DNA of 64,000 bases from Philopedon plagiatum (lineage: Eukaryota; Arthropoda; Insecta; Coleoptera; Curculionidae). The first letter of the stretch is position 1. Each line of letters opens with the position of its first letter. The notes below the pieces were generated by a model that did no database searches, was not told the origin of the DNA, and saw nothing but the letters and a program-made list of their open reading frames with translations. The DNA lies in contig OZ020191.1 of the NCBI GenBank assembly GCA_963971165.1, positions 19,959,160-20,023,159 on the forward strand, in the 5' to 3' direction. Below, one piece after another: positions 26,701 through 41,700 of the stretch. The position numbers and the translations under genes are program-made.

Positions 26701-29700
26701 TGAATTCTTTAAAAATGTATGGCAAATTATACGCCGCATGCACTCATTATTAAATATATATTTTTTTAAATTTAGCGTTTAGCATATATGAAAACTTATT
26801 AGCATGAGCAATGAGAAATAAATGATTTAATCTAATAATATGTCATTTAGCGTACGCGCAAACCTTGACACATATTTTTAATTGGACGCCTTTAATTATA
26901 ATTATTGGTAATTTTTCAAAGTTATTTTTATAATTGGGAAAATTATTTTTATTCATGACTAATGCAATTTATTCGATGGGATAAATAACGATCTAATGAT
27001 CTAGTAATATCCAAGAAAAAATAAGTAAAACATCAGTTTTTTCGAAATATCTCCTCACCAATAAGTTTTAGAGCAAAAGTTATTTTAATCAACTTTATAG
27101 GGAAGAACATTTTCTACATATTTTGCCCAACACATTTTTCTCTATAACTAAAAGTTTACAAGTTTACACTTTTAAGTTAGACAGTTAGGCAAGCTATTCT
27201 AGTCCACAGTAATATAACTAACAATAGGGGTATTCGTGAACCAAATTTTGAAAAAAATTAATCCGTCGGGACGTTTGGTAATTGTAGCACAAGCGTCGAG
27301 TCCTTAGTTGCTGGTCGGTTACGTCCGCTGTGTATTTAAAAAATCTTTTAACGTTCACTAAATTATACACAACATCTATTATTACAAAGTCTACAGCCTA
27401 GAAAACCAACAACCGACCGCTAACAATAATAACAACAACGTTAACTGCAAATAATTGTATTTCCTGATGATATAGAACTCATGCGAAGTAACTAGTAAGG
27501 ACTGTCAAGAATGCAGCTAAATGACTTTCTCGTATTAAATTTTATAAACAGCCCTTCGGTGGAGCCGATTTCTGCCCTATATTCATTAGGTTGCTGTGCA
27601 CGAATAAAAGCAGTTCAGCTCGGCACTCGAGTAACGTCGCGAGAAAATTATATTAACTTTACTTGGTCAACTGTACGTTGGTGCTGGGCCGCGTGGCGTG
27701 TGTTGACTAGCGCTGGCCTATAATACTATTCTTGGCCGAAAATTCGGTGTTTTAATTTTACTTATTTTTATTTTAAGGAATCTTTAATTATTTATTGCAA
27801 AGTATGAAAAAACTGGTGGTTCGAAAATTTTGGTGGTTTCGCAACCCTTACGTACCAGCCGACCCTGCAAATATGTGGAAAATTGATATACTTACATGTA
27901 TTGCCTCCACTATAAAGCGCTCGAACTTGTGTATCAGAAAGCCCAGAGTTTGTTCAGTATTGTGGGACCCCATCCCAACTTAATGTTCGAACTAACTGAA
28001 CTAACAATAATAATTTTAAACCTTTAACAACTTCTCACTTCACTACGTTGTCCGCAAAGGTGTTTATAGTTTATACATCAACCAACTTTAATAAAAGTGA
28101 AATAGAGAAAGTTCCTGAGAGACTCGATTCACTTCCCTAAACAAAACTACACCATAACTTTTCTAATTATAAGCTCCTAATATTCATTAACAATTTAAAT
28201 TGATAAAGTTTTAGTGATAAGTAGGTCGCTTAGAAATAGAATTATGGGATCAGTTGGGGTCCTAGTTTATCACTCGCCTACTGAGCCAATTTCGGGCATA
28301 AAGGGATCATAAAGAGTAAACGGCATTAAATTTTAGTCCTTTCGACAAATACCTGTGCTGTGATAGTGCTTTGAATACAGAGGCGGAGAGTCCAACATTC
28401 AACGTCTGAAAATCACTGTGTTTCTTTGATTTCTTTTCTGATTCCGCATGTTTCCGGCATTATGTGGGGTCGACTTTCCTGATTAATCGTTTCCCCAGCG
28501 CCTGGTCCTGAACCTTTTTTCCTTAAGTCATTCTTTATCTACTTTGGGCTTCCTCTACCTCTCCTCTTATACACCTTTATTGTCAATATCCTTTTACCTC
28601 TTGCTACTTATCTTAAACTAATTTATGCTCTATTAATGACTAGGAAGGATAATCTTATCTAAACGATACCGAATATCATAAACCAATTATGTAACTTTAT
28701 TTTTGTCGCTGACAATACTCGAAGTGGGGGCATGACAAGCGGAGAGAAGAAAACCTTAAAAGAAGAAAAACTGAGAGGTTCCACTGTATGTAAAATTTCA
28801 TTCTAAACAACTGTACTAAGAAGCATTTGCCGTCTAGGACCAACGGTTTCTGAGAGACAGGCAAAATACATAATAATGGTAGAAAATTTTCAAAATGGCG
28901 GCCACAATACGTATTTTGCTGGGAATCTGAATTGTCCAGAAGGTGCTTCCTTTCAACTTGCCTATAGGACAAGCTGAAAACCTATGTGCCGTTTAGTCCC
29001 ACCTAATGGTAGTCAACTCCATTTTTTTTTAGACCTGGCTCATAGACTATTTCCATTTCTTGGCTGCAAAGCCTGTCCCGGAGAGAATACCTGTGGTAAT
29101 CCCCAGCTGGTTTATGCTCTTCTCTGTTGTTACAGTAGATTTTATGTTCGTCCCTGATCCATTGCCTTATGGAATCATGTATGTACTGCGCACTTTGGTA
29201 CTCCGAGAGCCAGTTCTGAACCAATTTATAACTTTTCCGACCCCTATCTAGCCAGTTCGTTGGCTTTTTCGTTTCCAGTAATAACGTAAGATCAAAAACA
29301 AGTCCTCAAAGTATGCCTTGGAATCAATCACGCGTGTCTTGAATTATTATTACTCTTGAAAGGTAACACAGGTAAGAGGTATAGGTGGATGAAAAATAGC
29401 ACTGTCAAGTTCTGTAGTTTGTATTATTAAGAAAATTAAATATGGTTATCACGGCAGAACAAAAAGCTTTTATGATTGAAAGATACCTTAGAAATGGTAG
29501 AAGGGTTGATGGCCAGTGGGTTTATTCACCAAGGGACGCCATTCAGGATTTTGAAACAGAATTTCCATCACCCATAGTCATGAACTTCGACCAGTTTCGC
29601 CAAGTTTTGACTAGATCTGCGGATTTGTTTAGAGCAACAGGAAGTGTGAATAGAAAGGAAGGCAGTGGGACACCCAAAGTTTGCACTGCAGAAAAATTGA

Positions 29701-32700
29701 GGTAAATTGTTAATGAACACCCACAAACCCCTATTCGGCGTTTAAGCCAGCAAGCAAATGTATCCAACTGAACCTACAATACAATTCTGAAATGTGACCT
29801 GCATATGAATGCTGATCGTCTAAGCTTAGTCCAAGAATTGTTACCCAACGAAAAGGTGCGGCGAATGCAATTTTCCGAGTGGCTTATGGGTAATTTGCAT
29901 AATAATGAAAACGTATTTGAAAATACCTTTTTTACTGACGAGGCATGGTTTTACCTCTCTGGTTATATAAATTCGCAACAAATGAGAATGTGGAGTTCTG
30001 AAAATCCACATCTCTTTATCAACAAGCCTCTGCATTCATAGAAAGTTGGCGTGTGGGTGGCCATATCGAAAAGAAGGTTAATTGGACCGATTTTTTTTAA
30101 GGAACTCTTAATTCGGTGCGATACCGTAATCAAATTTTAGAAAATTTTGTAAACGCAGTAGACGATGAAGAGATGCGATAAGGCTACTTCCAGCAGGACG
30201 GCGCACCAATTCACGTAACTCTTGATAGTTTAACTTTTTTGGAAGAATTTTTCAAAGACCGAATCATTAGTCGTAATATGCCAATTAACATTAAAAACTC
30301 GGTTTTTAAAATCCCTTGTGAAAATTTAGAAGACCTACGGGCTAGAAATACAAATAAGTTTCAGGAGATTAACAACTCCTCCCAAGTGCTCACCAATGCT
30401 TTTGATGCTGTAAAAAGAAGAATGAGAACATGTTTGAAAGTAGAAGGTGGACACGTCTTTCATTTAGTTTAAATTTATAATTTTTATGTTCTGTGTTGTA
30501 TATCTATTTTTTCTAATTCTGTATTATGCAATGACAATAATGTAATTTTCTTAAAAATAAAAACTTCTGAATTTGACAGTCCAATTTTTCATTCACGTAT
30601 ACATTTTACCTATGTTACCTTTCAAGAGTAATAATTCAAGACATGCGTGATTAATTCCACCGCATACTTTGAGGACGTTTTTTTTTCATCTTACGTTACC
30701 TTCGTGTCCTGTTAACCTAGATATATAAAATTCTTTACTTTATTTTTTCTTGTTGCATTCTTATTTACGCTTTTCCTTCCTCGTTCAACTTCATGTACTC
30801 TGCTTCCTATCTACTGAGTTCATCTATCAAACAACTGATAGAACCAAACCTGATTGTGAAAATGCGTAATCGATCAATTAATTGCATCGAAATAATCGGT
30901 TATCTTCTTCCATAGAAGATTAGTTGAGACTTCTGATAATCGCCTTTGCACCTGGTTCTCAGTCATGTCCAGGATTTTTAGGATACTTTCGCCCGTGTTA
31001 GATAAATTTTTTGCCTGTCTGTTTTTGGAGTGTTTCTCCAATAAGTCCTTTTCTGTTGTTTTTCTGCCCTTTTCGGCCAGGTTTGAGGCAAAGTCCTTGC
31101 TTTTACAAACATTTGTTATATTTTGTTTGGTTTTTCGTTGTCTATGTATCAATAGCTTTAAAAAACAAGTTGAAGAAAAATTAATTGTAAAAGTACTTTG
31201 AATTAAAATTTTACAATATACATGTTTGCGTTCTTCAGTACCTAAATACTGAACAAAACATTTTTCAGAAGATTTAAAAAAAACACCAAACCTGGGATTT
31301 ACTAAACCGGTTTAGGACTTAGTACTGGTCTCACTTCAGATTCTTTAGTTGATCAGTTAGGTTTTGATAAGCCCTTGTTGTCATTCTTCTCTCGCTGTAC
31401 GAGCCTATTATTTCTATATCTATTATTTCTATTTTGATTTCCCAAAGATCTCCATCTTGAAACTTGTGGCTGAAATAAATTCTTTACAAATTTGCAAAGA
31501 AAACCAGAAATAAATTCATACAACAAACTTAGTTGTCTTACATTTACCTGTCAATTTAAACTCTTGCGTTTAGATTCACTAAAGAGGTTTAAGATTAACT
31601 ACTGGTTTAAGTTAAGATCTTCTAGTTGACCAGTTAGGTTTTGACGGCTTTTTGTCCTCTCATTGTTAATAAGTCGTCATTACAAACTTACGAGTTATTC
31701 TAATATTTCAGGGATTTGCTTGGTTTCCCGATGATTTTCATCATGTTGCTAGAACGAATTCAGATCTATTTTTGTGGAAAGTACCTACTAAAATTGCCCT
31801 TTTCTTCATAAATTTGCGAAATCTTGGAAACAAATTCATAGTATAAAACTTAGTTGTCTTATTCTTACACTTGTCACTTTAAAATTTGTTAAATTAGTTC
31901 GGTCTAGCGTTGAAGAATCTGGCCGTTGATTGTTTTAAAAACTTTTGGACAGAAAATCCTTCAAAGTTGTTGTCGATATGACGCGGACGGGTTTATTTTT
32001 CCTTACACTTGTTGAAATTTATCTCTTTAAAGGATCCTATTGTGTAGATCTATATCGGCGAACAATAAGCGCACACGTATGGCCAGACATAGCCGTAACT
32101 TTTTACATATATAACTTCCAAAGTATCAGATTTATTTGCGTTCGTATCTTCTTTTTTACTGTATTCATGTGAATAAAAAGTAGACAATAGCAATTGTACT
32201 ATTTTCTGGTGCCTGCTATTACATACATTTGAGTTCAGATAGAGCGGCGCTATAGCTACATATGTATCTAAATGTAAAGAAAAAAATGTATGTGTGAAGT
32301 TCCGTCGTTTATTAACATTTTTCGAAAGGGATTTTTATGACCTCCTTTTTCGGTTAGGTGAATTTGGCAATTCGTATATCAAATTTTATAATAATTACAT
32401 TAATTAATTATTATTAATGAAGAATATATTAGTAAGTATCGTAATATATTACTATCTCTATACATATATGTATAAAAGAAGAAACTGACTGACTGACTGA
32501 CATATCAACGCACAGCCCACACCGCTGGGTCTAGAAACTTGAAATTTTGTGAATAAAAAGTAGCTGCTGGGAATTTCTCCAAAAATGTTAGATGTATCAT
32601 TTTTGGTGCTATTGAGGTCCGAAAATCTAATTTGGTTTAACAAATGGTAAAAAAATAACGGCTAGGGGGGTTAAAAGGGGAGCGATTGACAATTTCTTCC

Positions 32701-35700
32701 AAAAATATGAACTAATATGCCGTTTTCTGGGTGATTATCGTCAGAAAATCTAATTTTGTGTAATAGATGTTAAGAAAATTAAGGTGTGGGAGGGGGGGGG
32801 GGGGGGGGTGAAAAGAAGCGACTGACAGTTTCATCCAAAACGTTAATTAATGTGCTATTTTCGGGGTAACTGACGTCAGAAAATCCAATTTTGTCCAACA
32901 CATGTTAAAAAAATTATCCGGGAGGGGGATAAAAGGCAACGGCTGCAAATTTCTCTAAAAATGATAACGAATATGTCAGTTTCGGGGTTATTAAGGTCAG
33001 AAAATCTTTCGTCTAACATAAGTAGGTATGTTAAAAAAAATTAAACGAGGAGGGGGAAATAAAAAGGAGCGGCTGGGAATTTTCCCAGAAATGTTAAATG
33101 TGTCATTTTCGGGGTTTTGAGGTCAGAAAATCTAATTTCATCCAACAGATTATAGATTACAGATTAATAGATGATCAAAAAATTAATGGGGGATAGGAGC
33201 GATTGGCAATATTGACAAATATCTTTTATTTTTCGGGGTAATTAACGTCAAAAAATATAATATTGTGTAATAGATGTTAAGGAAATTAACGGGGGGGCCG
33301 TTAAATAGAAAATTTTGTATATCTTTCTTTGTGCAAATGGAACTTGTTATGAATATAATAAGATAAGAAGGGACATTTAATAATTTTCAAGAAATGAAAT
33401 CACTTTCAAATATTTGCTTAGCTTTGAGGGTAATAAAAAAATAGTTAACTTATATTTAATAAATACTAAACTGTAATGCGTGATGATACAATAAATATTA
33501 ATAGGGCGTATCAGCGATAGGGAGCTATAGGAGCACGAGCCTCCTCAAACCACCAATTGAGATATTCAAATGTCAGAATTTATCAATATTTATAACTAGT
33601 AGACACAATAGCTATTATACATTGGGCGCTTTGCAGGGCGAGTTAATAATAACACAGCTGATAACAATACAGCTAATGAATATCTGATATAGCACTGGAG
33701 TGATAAATGAGCCTTAAGTCTTAACTGAAAGATAATATAATAAAAATTTCGAAAATTTTCCGAGACATCAAACACTTGGAATGGTACCATAAAACAAGTA
33801 AAAATGATTTTACTGTCCGTTTGGGATGACATTATATTTTATTTTTAGTCTTGACAAGCTGCTGTATAATTCCAATAAGCGAATTCTTACCTATCTTATT
33901 CCAAGTATATTCCAGACGATTTAAGCTTCATAAAACTGGAAACCGCATTTAGTTTGGTTCGCTTTTAGCACAGAAATTGACCTTTGAGTTTTAACTTAAA
34001 AACATAGGTAATTTTGCCAACAGTTTATGGAAAATACGAGAAAAAGTCCATAATGTCGACCTTATACGATCCTGAAATTGAACAAAGAAAATCGTCATTA
34101 TTTAACGCGTCTTCTCAAGCTTTTTCTTAAATTGCGGAAAAAACCGCCCCGCCGTTGATGACTCACCCCCCTCATAGTGCCTCTTTGTCAAGTGAGGGTC
34201 TTAAAGCTGCTGACTGCGTCATTAAACTTTTGGAATTAGGCCTAATCTTTACAAATAACAACTCGGCGGAGTTTGTCATGTATAGGGGCTCAAAAGAGAT
34301 TACGATATTAATTTTAAACTATTTAGCCGTGACTTAGAAACAGTGGCGTGCTTAAATAAAAATATACAGTAGCTCCTACGAATGGGTTCTACAAGAGGAC
34401 AAAGGGACAAAATTTCGCAAGATACGTAAAAATGTCACCCCTTATAAAACTTTTTGCTTTTCAAATAAATAAGATTCCCCTTATGAAAAATTTTATTTTT
34501 TATACAGGGAGCATAAAAAATACGAAAACGTTATTTTGTGTAAGAGTAAACATACCTTGTTTATCATTTTCTACCAAAAAAACAAATATGAAATATTATG
34601 TTTTAAATTAAACCCTCAGCCGAAGTACAAAATTTCATTAAAAAACTTACCAGTCCCAAAGTCCCAACTATTGTCTCTCACACCTTTAACCAGATAACTT
34701 GTTTCTACATATTAAACAATAAAGATATCTATAGATATGTTTGTCAGTGTCTTTATTAAATGAAGCAATTATTTAATTCAAAATACATCTTATTCAAGTG
34801 CAATTTTTGAATAACACGAACGTTAAATAAACTCAAAAGAATGTGATATAAACTAAGCAATACAATAAAGATATCAAAATTCAAAAAGTCCATCCCCATA
34901 TTTAACACGTTTTTCTACTTGATTCCTTAGACATCTAAAGGAATTTCTGATTTCTTCCTGGGATATTGAATGAACAGCCTGGGTAATTCTGCTTTTTATC
35001 ACGTCAAATTATTTGGTATTGGAGTGGCACAAATAATTTGTTCTAAACGGCCCTATAGAAACATATTAGCCAACATTAAGTCGGAACTCCTTGGGGGCCA
35101 TAAAATTGGGCCTTTTCTACCAATCCACCTTGGACCAAATCTGCGGTGAAGCCATTCTATTGCCTCGCGAGCGCAATGTGCTGGACAACCATCTTGTTGA
35201 AAATAATTTTTTTTTCCAATATTTAGTGGTAAATTTTCGAGTTCATCGCTAAAAAGTGTATTCAGCATTTCTAAGTAAGATATTCTACTACAGGTGTAAC
35301 AGGTGTATTAAAAAAATATGGGCCTATAACGTCATGGACAGATATCGTGCACTATACGTTCACTTTTGTGAAATATTGTCTTCGCCTCATAACTTTAAAT
35401 TCGAGGTTTTCTCAAGACCAGTACCTGACCTGCGATGCTACAGTTCCATTAGTAGAAAATGGATATTTCCACTTAAAATTTGGTCTCCTACCAGTGCCGT
35501 CTTTAGGCAAGGTCCCGGCGGGCCCCGGTCTTTTGAGGGCCCCCGACCAATGTAAATTGTTGCAACTAATTTTATGTAAATGATTAAATTCAATTTTTAA
35601 AACAAATAACCTAAATCAAATTTCAAGATAAAATAAAAATACCTAATTTAGAAAGAACTAAACTGCATCAATATGTATGTATTAAATATAGGCCTACAAA

Positions 35701-38700
35701 TTACACTTTCGAACCATCCTTTCTTTAATGGACCAGCTGAAACCGTTAAATATACCGGCAAAGACACATTTAGAGTAGGAGTGTTTATCTCAATTATACA
35801 TTCACTGGTGATGTGATATCTCAACTACAGCAGCGATCTACTGTTAATAAGTTTGTTTAGCTACCGCAGCTTGATCCTGGATTCTTCTAGGACCACATGT
35901 TTAGCTACCGCAGCTTGATCCTAGTTTCTTCTAGTGGACTATATTCCTTGTTTTTCAACAAATTAAAAACCCTCGGTCTTCAACCCAATATTGTATTTAT
36001 TCTCTTCAATTGAATAAATTATTGAATAGAATATAAACAGTTACTTGCTTAAACCCATGAATAATACTTTTTTAATTATATTGAATAGCTTTGTAGCTAA
36101 TAAACTTTGTTACTATTATTATGATTATTATAAGATATTGATGTGAATGCCATTTCAGTCGTAATTTCGTCAATCTCTTTTGGCGTTGAAACACTACATT
36201 GGCTCGAAACATCAATTACGATCTTCAAGTAGATCGAGTTGCATCGACTATTCATTCAAAGCTGACGCTATAGGTACACATACTCACAGTTATCTATCAT
36301 ATCAGTCAATTTTCTACATTTGCCCTATAAGTATATGGATATAGAATACATAGACACTCCGTTTTTCATTTTGCTTTTACATCTGTTACCTCTTTAATTT
36401 TTTTGCGCGACTAATTATTTTCATTAAAAGGCAATTTATTTTAATAAAACGAGTCGCCTGTTTAGTTAAAACGAATTTGTACTGTTTACATTAAAAACAT
36501 AATTGACAACATAAATATGCACACAGCCAGCATTATGCAGATTAATGTGTGCAGATAAATTGTAATTCAGAATTATAAAATTAAAATTAATGTTCAAAAT
36601 AATTATTAATTATTTGGATAACTTAGCGTTTTAATTACTGATTAAAATATTACGTTAATATTCACCAATGAGACATGATTGGTGTACGTTGTCGATGTAA
36701 TGAAATGTTAAATTTATTGGTATATTACCATGTTACATAAATAATAGCAAGATAAAAATTTCAGCATAACAATTATTTTCCTGAATTTTTTCATTATTAT
36801 TATTGGGCATAGTTCTTTTACTGACAGTTGAGGAAATACACCAAGTCAAGAACCAAATGAGTAAATCTTTTTTAGTTAATACTTGCACGTTTACTCTACG
36901 ATTGAAGTTTATAAAAATCAAAATAACCTGTTACTGTGACAATCCTTTACTAGGGCGTTTTAGAAATAGTTCTGTCTTGACAGGAAAAAATAGAGATATG
37001 TTGTAATTAGCTGAGTTTATTCTTTAAAAATTTAAGAACTTGGGAAAATAAATTTAATTTAATTTTATCATATTTAGAAAAATATAAAAATAAATAAATA
37101 AAAATAATTGCTTTAAAAATATAAAACACTAAAATATCAAATCTGGAGCTAATCCGCCGCAATTATATAAACATTATTTGTAATTTTCTTTTTAATGGAA
37201 ACTTATGTGTAACATTATGAAAAATCATTAAATCGGCTATATGATACTTTTAGAAAATATTATTTAATAATGGAAATTAATTATTAAAATATACATGTAG
37301 TAGGAATTTTAATATATTATTTTAACGTAACCTACAATTGAAGTAACAACCCACTTTTTACAAATAATTACCGAAAAATGGTCTGATAAAAAGTAAAATT
37401 TAAAAAACAATATAATATTTTTAAAATATTGGCACTCAACGCGGGGGCCTGTTTTCTAATTAAGTTTTTTTTCTTAATATCTTATTACTTGTTTCGTTAT
37501 CTTCACGAATACTTCATAAATTTTTTACAATAATTGTGCTCGTAGGTCTATGTAAATGAAAAATAATAAAGATATACATTTTTGTTCATAACTCCGTATC
37601 AAAACTTTAGCTAAAATTATATAAAACCAGGTTAAGACTCTTTTGTATAATGTTTATTTTATTAATAAAAAAAATTTGGTATTTCAGGAAACTTTCAAGG
37701 GGATATTGCGCTCTCCGAAGAAGAATATGCTTCGAAACCCAAAATGAAGCATTCATTATTACAAGAAGAGGTTGAAAAATACAAACAGGAGGTAAGAACG
37801 CGAGAAAGCTATTCAGCTCTAACACTTCCTAACTTATTTTTCTTGTTTCTTCTTGAAGTTTCTTCTTTTACTCCCCTCGCTGGAAGGACCATTGTATTTG
37901 GGAAAAAATCACCTCTTGAGATTTGTGCGTATTGGGGTCTCCAGATCACGAGATCACGAAAAACATGGCTTCCTATTTCCCTCGATGTGTCTGTCTATAT
38001 ATCTTTCGGTCTGTCTTTCGGTCTGTCTATCGGTCTGACTATCAGTCGTCCTGTCAATCTGTCTCTCTCTTGACACGAAAACTAAAATGCTACTTGACCA
38101 AAAGAAATGAAATTTTGCATATATGTAGACTCAACTTTACACTGTCTCGAAACCGACTAACGGTTAGAAATATACCGATTGAGCACCTTAAGAAAATTAA
38201 TTTTTATTTTTTGTTGCTTTGACTTAAAGAGGACGCATTTTACAAAAGTCATATTTTATATACAGGGTGTCCGAAAAGTCTTGGCATGGGCAAATATCTT
38301 TGCTATTAGAAAAGATAGAGACACCAAATTTTAGGTGTATCTTATTTGTTAAAAAAATCTACTTTTTATGTAATTTAACTTTTCCAATCCCCTTGAGAGG
38401 TGACGCTAGGGAGTCGAGGTCAAAAATTTTAAAAGCAACCTTAGACCGTGTGGTGTCTTATTTTAAAGATCTTCAAAAAAGAAGTATTTTATCGCAAATG
38501 CGAGGTCCGTACCTTAATTCGTTTTTAAATGGCAAGCCTTTAAAAATTCGAAATCGTGAAAAAAAAATTCAAAATTTAAATACCTTTATTCCCCTTATTA
38601 CTTTAAAAGTTGTTCTAAATGACCACCATGAACTTCTTGGCAGTAATAAAGTCGACTTTGGAACTCACTTCTCACATTTTCGAGAATGGCAGGTGTTACT

Positions 38701-41700
38701 TCTGGCAGAGTTCCAAAATCGACTTTATTACTGCCAAGAAGTTCATGTTGGTCATTTTAACCAATTTTTAAAGTAATAAAGGTAGGTACTAAATTTTTTT
38801 TACGATTTTTAATTTTTATAGGCTTGCCATCTAAAAACGAATCAAGATACGGACCTCGGGTTTGCGGTAAAACGTTTCTTTTTACATATTACAATTTGGA
38901 GCCTCCATCTTTACTAATAGCAAATATATTTGCCCATACTAAGACTTGTCGGACAACCTGATAAGACTTGTATCATTGATAGAAATAAGGCCACTTCTGG
39001 TCACCCAAATACAGGGTGAACAACTCAAAAAAATTAAAATTTGTCTACTTTTGCTTTAATTGAAGCTCTACTTATCTGATACAAATATTACTTACTCACT
39101 TGTATTTTGCATGAGTAAGCTTGCATTATTGAAATTAGGTTTATATGTATTTATACAGGGTGTGCAATAAGTACATTTCAATTGTTGCTCAAACTCAAGA
39201 AGGTAAGCTTAAGGAATGTTGGGGATTTTAAGTGGAAAGTAAAAGTAAACGTTTAATTTTTTATACTAGGTGGGAAATTTAAAAACAAAATAATTTCTTT
39301 TTCTTTTACTATGAATGTGTTTAATTTCAGTCGAATTTGCGTACACAGCTTTTTCATTCGCAAAAGCAGATCCACATTTTATTTTACATACGGGGTAAAC
39401 AAATCTTATTATTTTGCTCACTAGAGAAAGTATTGTATCAAGTTTTGGGGTTCTAGATCACGACGATTTCCCATTTTCGTCGGTTTGTCTGTCTATCGAT
39501 CCGTCGGTTTATATATTGGCGCGAACTGCTTGACCAAAAAATAAAATCTCGCACATAAATTGGGCTTTAACCTGACTCGAAACCGGCATATACACGTCCA
39601 GTAAAATGTACATATACAGGGTGAGCACATCAAAAAAACTAATTTCTAGTTTGGTTACTTTTTAATTCAAATACGATTTTACAGAAGTTATACCGGTAAG
39701 GCTTTTACTTTTGCAATTTCTATTTTTCATACAATACAGGATTAAAAAAATGTTCAATTTTGCTACTGCTGTGAAGCCTTTAAGAAATAATAACTTATAC
39801 TGAGCCGAGGATTTTATATGGAAAATAAATTTTTTAAACTGGGTGGGGAATAAAAAAAAAAGGTTTGCCTATTTCTACTCTAAATGTGTTTGATTATTGT
39901 GATACTACCTAATTTTTATATTAGAACTGACTGGTTAATGTAACTTACGTGTTACTGCTGACGAAAGATGAAATGGTGTCGAATTTTATTAGGTATACTA
40001 AACTTCATTCCGCGAGGAATCCTATCGTGCAAATGACCTACTCTGATTTGCTGATAAACATATTCATATTCCACCAAAAATGATCCATTACTGGGAATAA
40101 AATCTTGAGGTATTTTCTTGTTAATTTAAATAAAAACACAAAGAGAGTCTTGTTCAAATATTATGTTGTCCCATTGTAGGTTCTGGAAGGTCTTCAAATC
40201 GAAGAAGAAGGTCTTACAGATTACATGAGAAAGAAAACGAAACAGCCAGCCGATATTTCCCTATCTAAAACAAACAATGACCCTTTCGATAACGTTTATA
40301 CAGGGACCTCACACAAAAACGGACAAATTTTAAAAGGATATTCGATTGGTACTAATTTTAATCACAGAAAAGTTAATTCTGAACAAAGTACTTATTTGAA
40401 CAACGAAGGCGTGACTGGACATAGAAAAAAATTGGAGGAATCAACTGATGTTAGTAATTCTAAGAAAGATGTCATCGATGGTCAGGCAGAAGGAAATGGA
40501 AATAATAATAGAAATAAGGATATCGGGGCACATAAAAGAAAAAAGAGGCATCAAAATCGGAAGCACAGAAGAAGACAAAGGTAACTGGTATTGTAAAAAT
40601 TTTAATCGATTTTAAGAGAGCATGAAAAACAAGTGCAATTGCCGGTATTTTATTTAGTGTATCTAAAACTCCATTAACAAAGGGGGAGATTTAGAGAAAC
40701 TATCTTTGATCTTTTGATTTTAGGCAAAATGTCACTAGTCACCGTAACAAGTTTTCTCATCAGCTGCAAGAAACTCCAATTCACGAATTTGAGCCTCATT
40801 TCGACTTGAAAAGGAAGTCAACTGAGAACGTGCCACCACTGAGAAGAGTGATAAGAGCTGCTACAGCTAGGAAAGAAAGAGTATGGGATTATGGGGTTAT
40901 TCCTTACGAAATAGGTTAGTACTTGTCACTTAAAAAAAACAATGTTTTTTTCAGGTATCACAGGATGAGCAAAGAAATTTTGAATCAATAATAACCAAAA
41001 ACAAACAATAACATATATGTAGATAAACAAAAAATACTGTGGAAGTATTGTGCCTTTTTCGAAAATACCCTCCGCGAAAAAAGTATCGCACATCGAGAAA
41101 TAACTTTAATATGTTGTTATAATCTAAAAAAAAAATACGGTTTACTTAAAACGACCAATGTATAAGTATAAAATTTTAAATAAAAAATACAGTAATTTAA
41201 ACTAGAAATATTCAATTTCGGAAAAATACGATGTAGTACCAATTTAATATTCTGTGCTGCGACCTCTGGCTCTTATGACGGCTATAATTCGGTTTAGCAT
41301 TGATTTAATTAACCTCTCTACATAGGCTTGGTCAAAATTATGCCCCTCTTCACGTAGGGCAACTTCAAATTTTTGCAGATCTACTCTGGCAACATCCACA
41401 CATGCTCGGTGGTATTCATATTCGGACTTACAGCAGGCCAATCTAAAAGTGGAATACCAACTAAGCCAATGTATTTGCGAGCGATTTTTGCCACAATGGG
41501 GCGTGCATTATCACACATTAAGGTAAATTCGTCTCCAATAGCGGCATTTATGGTACGACGTGTTCTTCTAGAATGTCTCTTATATACCTATCAACAGTTA
41601 TTCTTCTTCTGTTCACGGATAACAGCTCTGGGCGGCCTTTCAAACAGATGCCTCCCCAGGCCATAACTGCGCCACCACAGAAGTTAGGGGTAGGTCTGAT

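Noticed and set aside
27511..27983. Two short open frames with somewhat higher GC
   Set aside because: No domain, no neighbouring splice signals that fit, no similarity to elements in the window.
30874..31152. 92-codon charged open frame on - with protein-like composition
   Set aside because: No recognised domain, the opposite strand is also open, and it lies between decayed repeats. Not enough to call a gene.
38267..38776. 169-codon open frame on +
   Set aside because: Both halves are arms of the fold-back element at 38262-38962; no domain and no splice link to tolloid exons.
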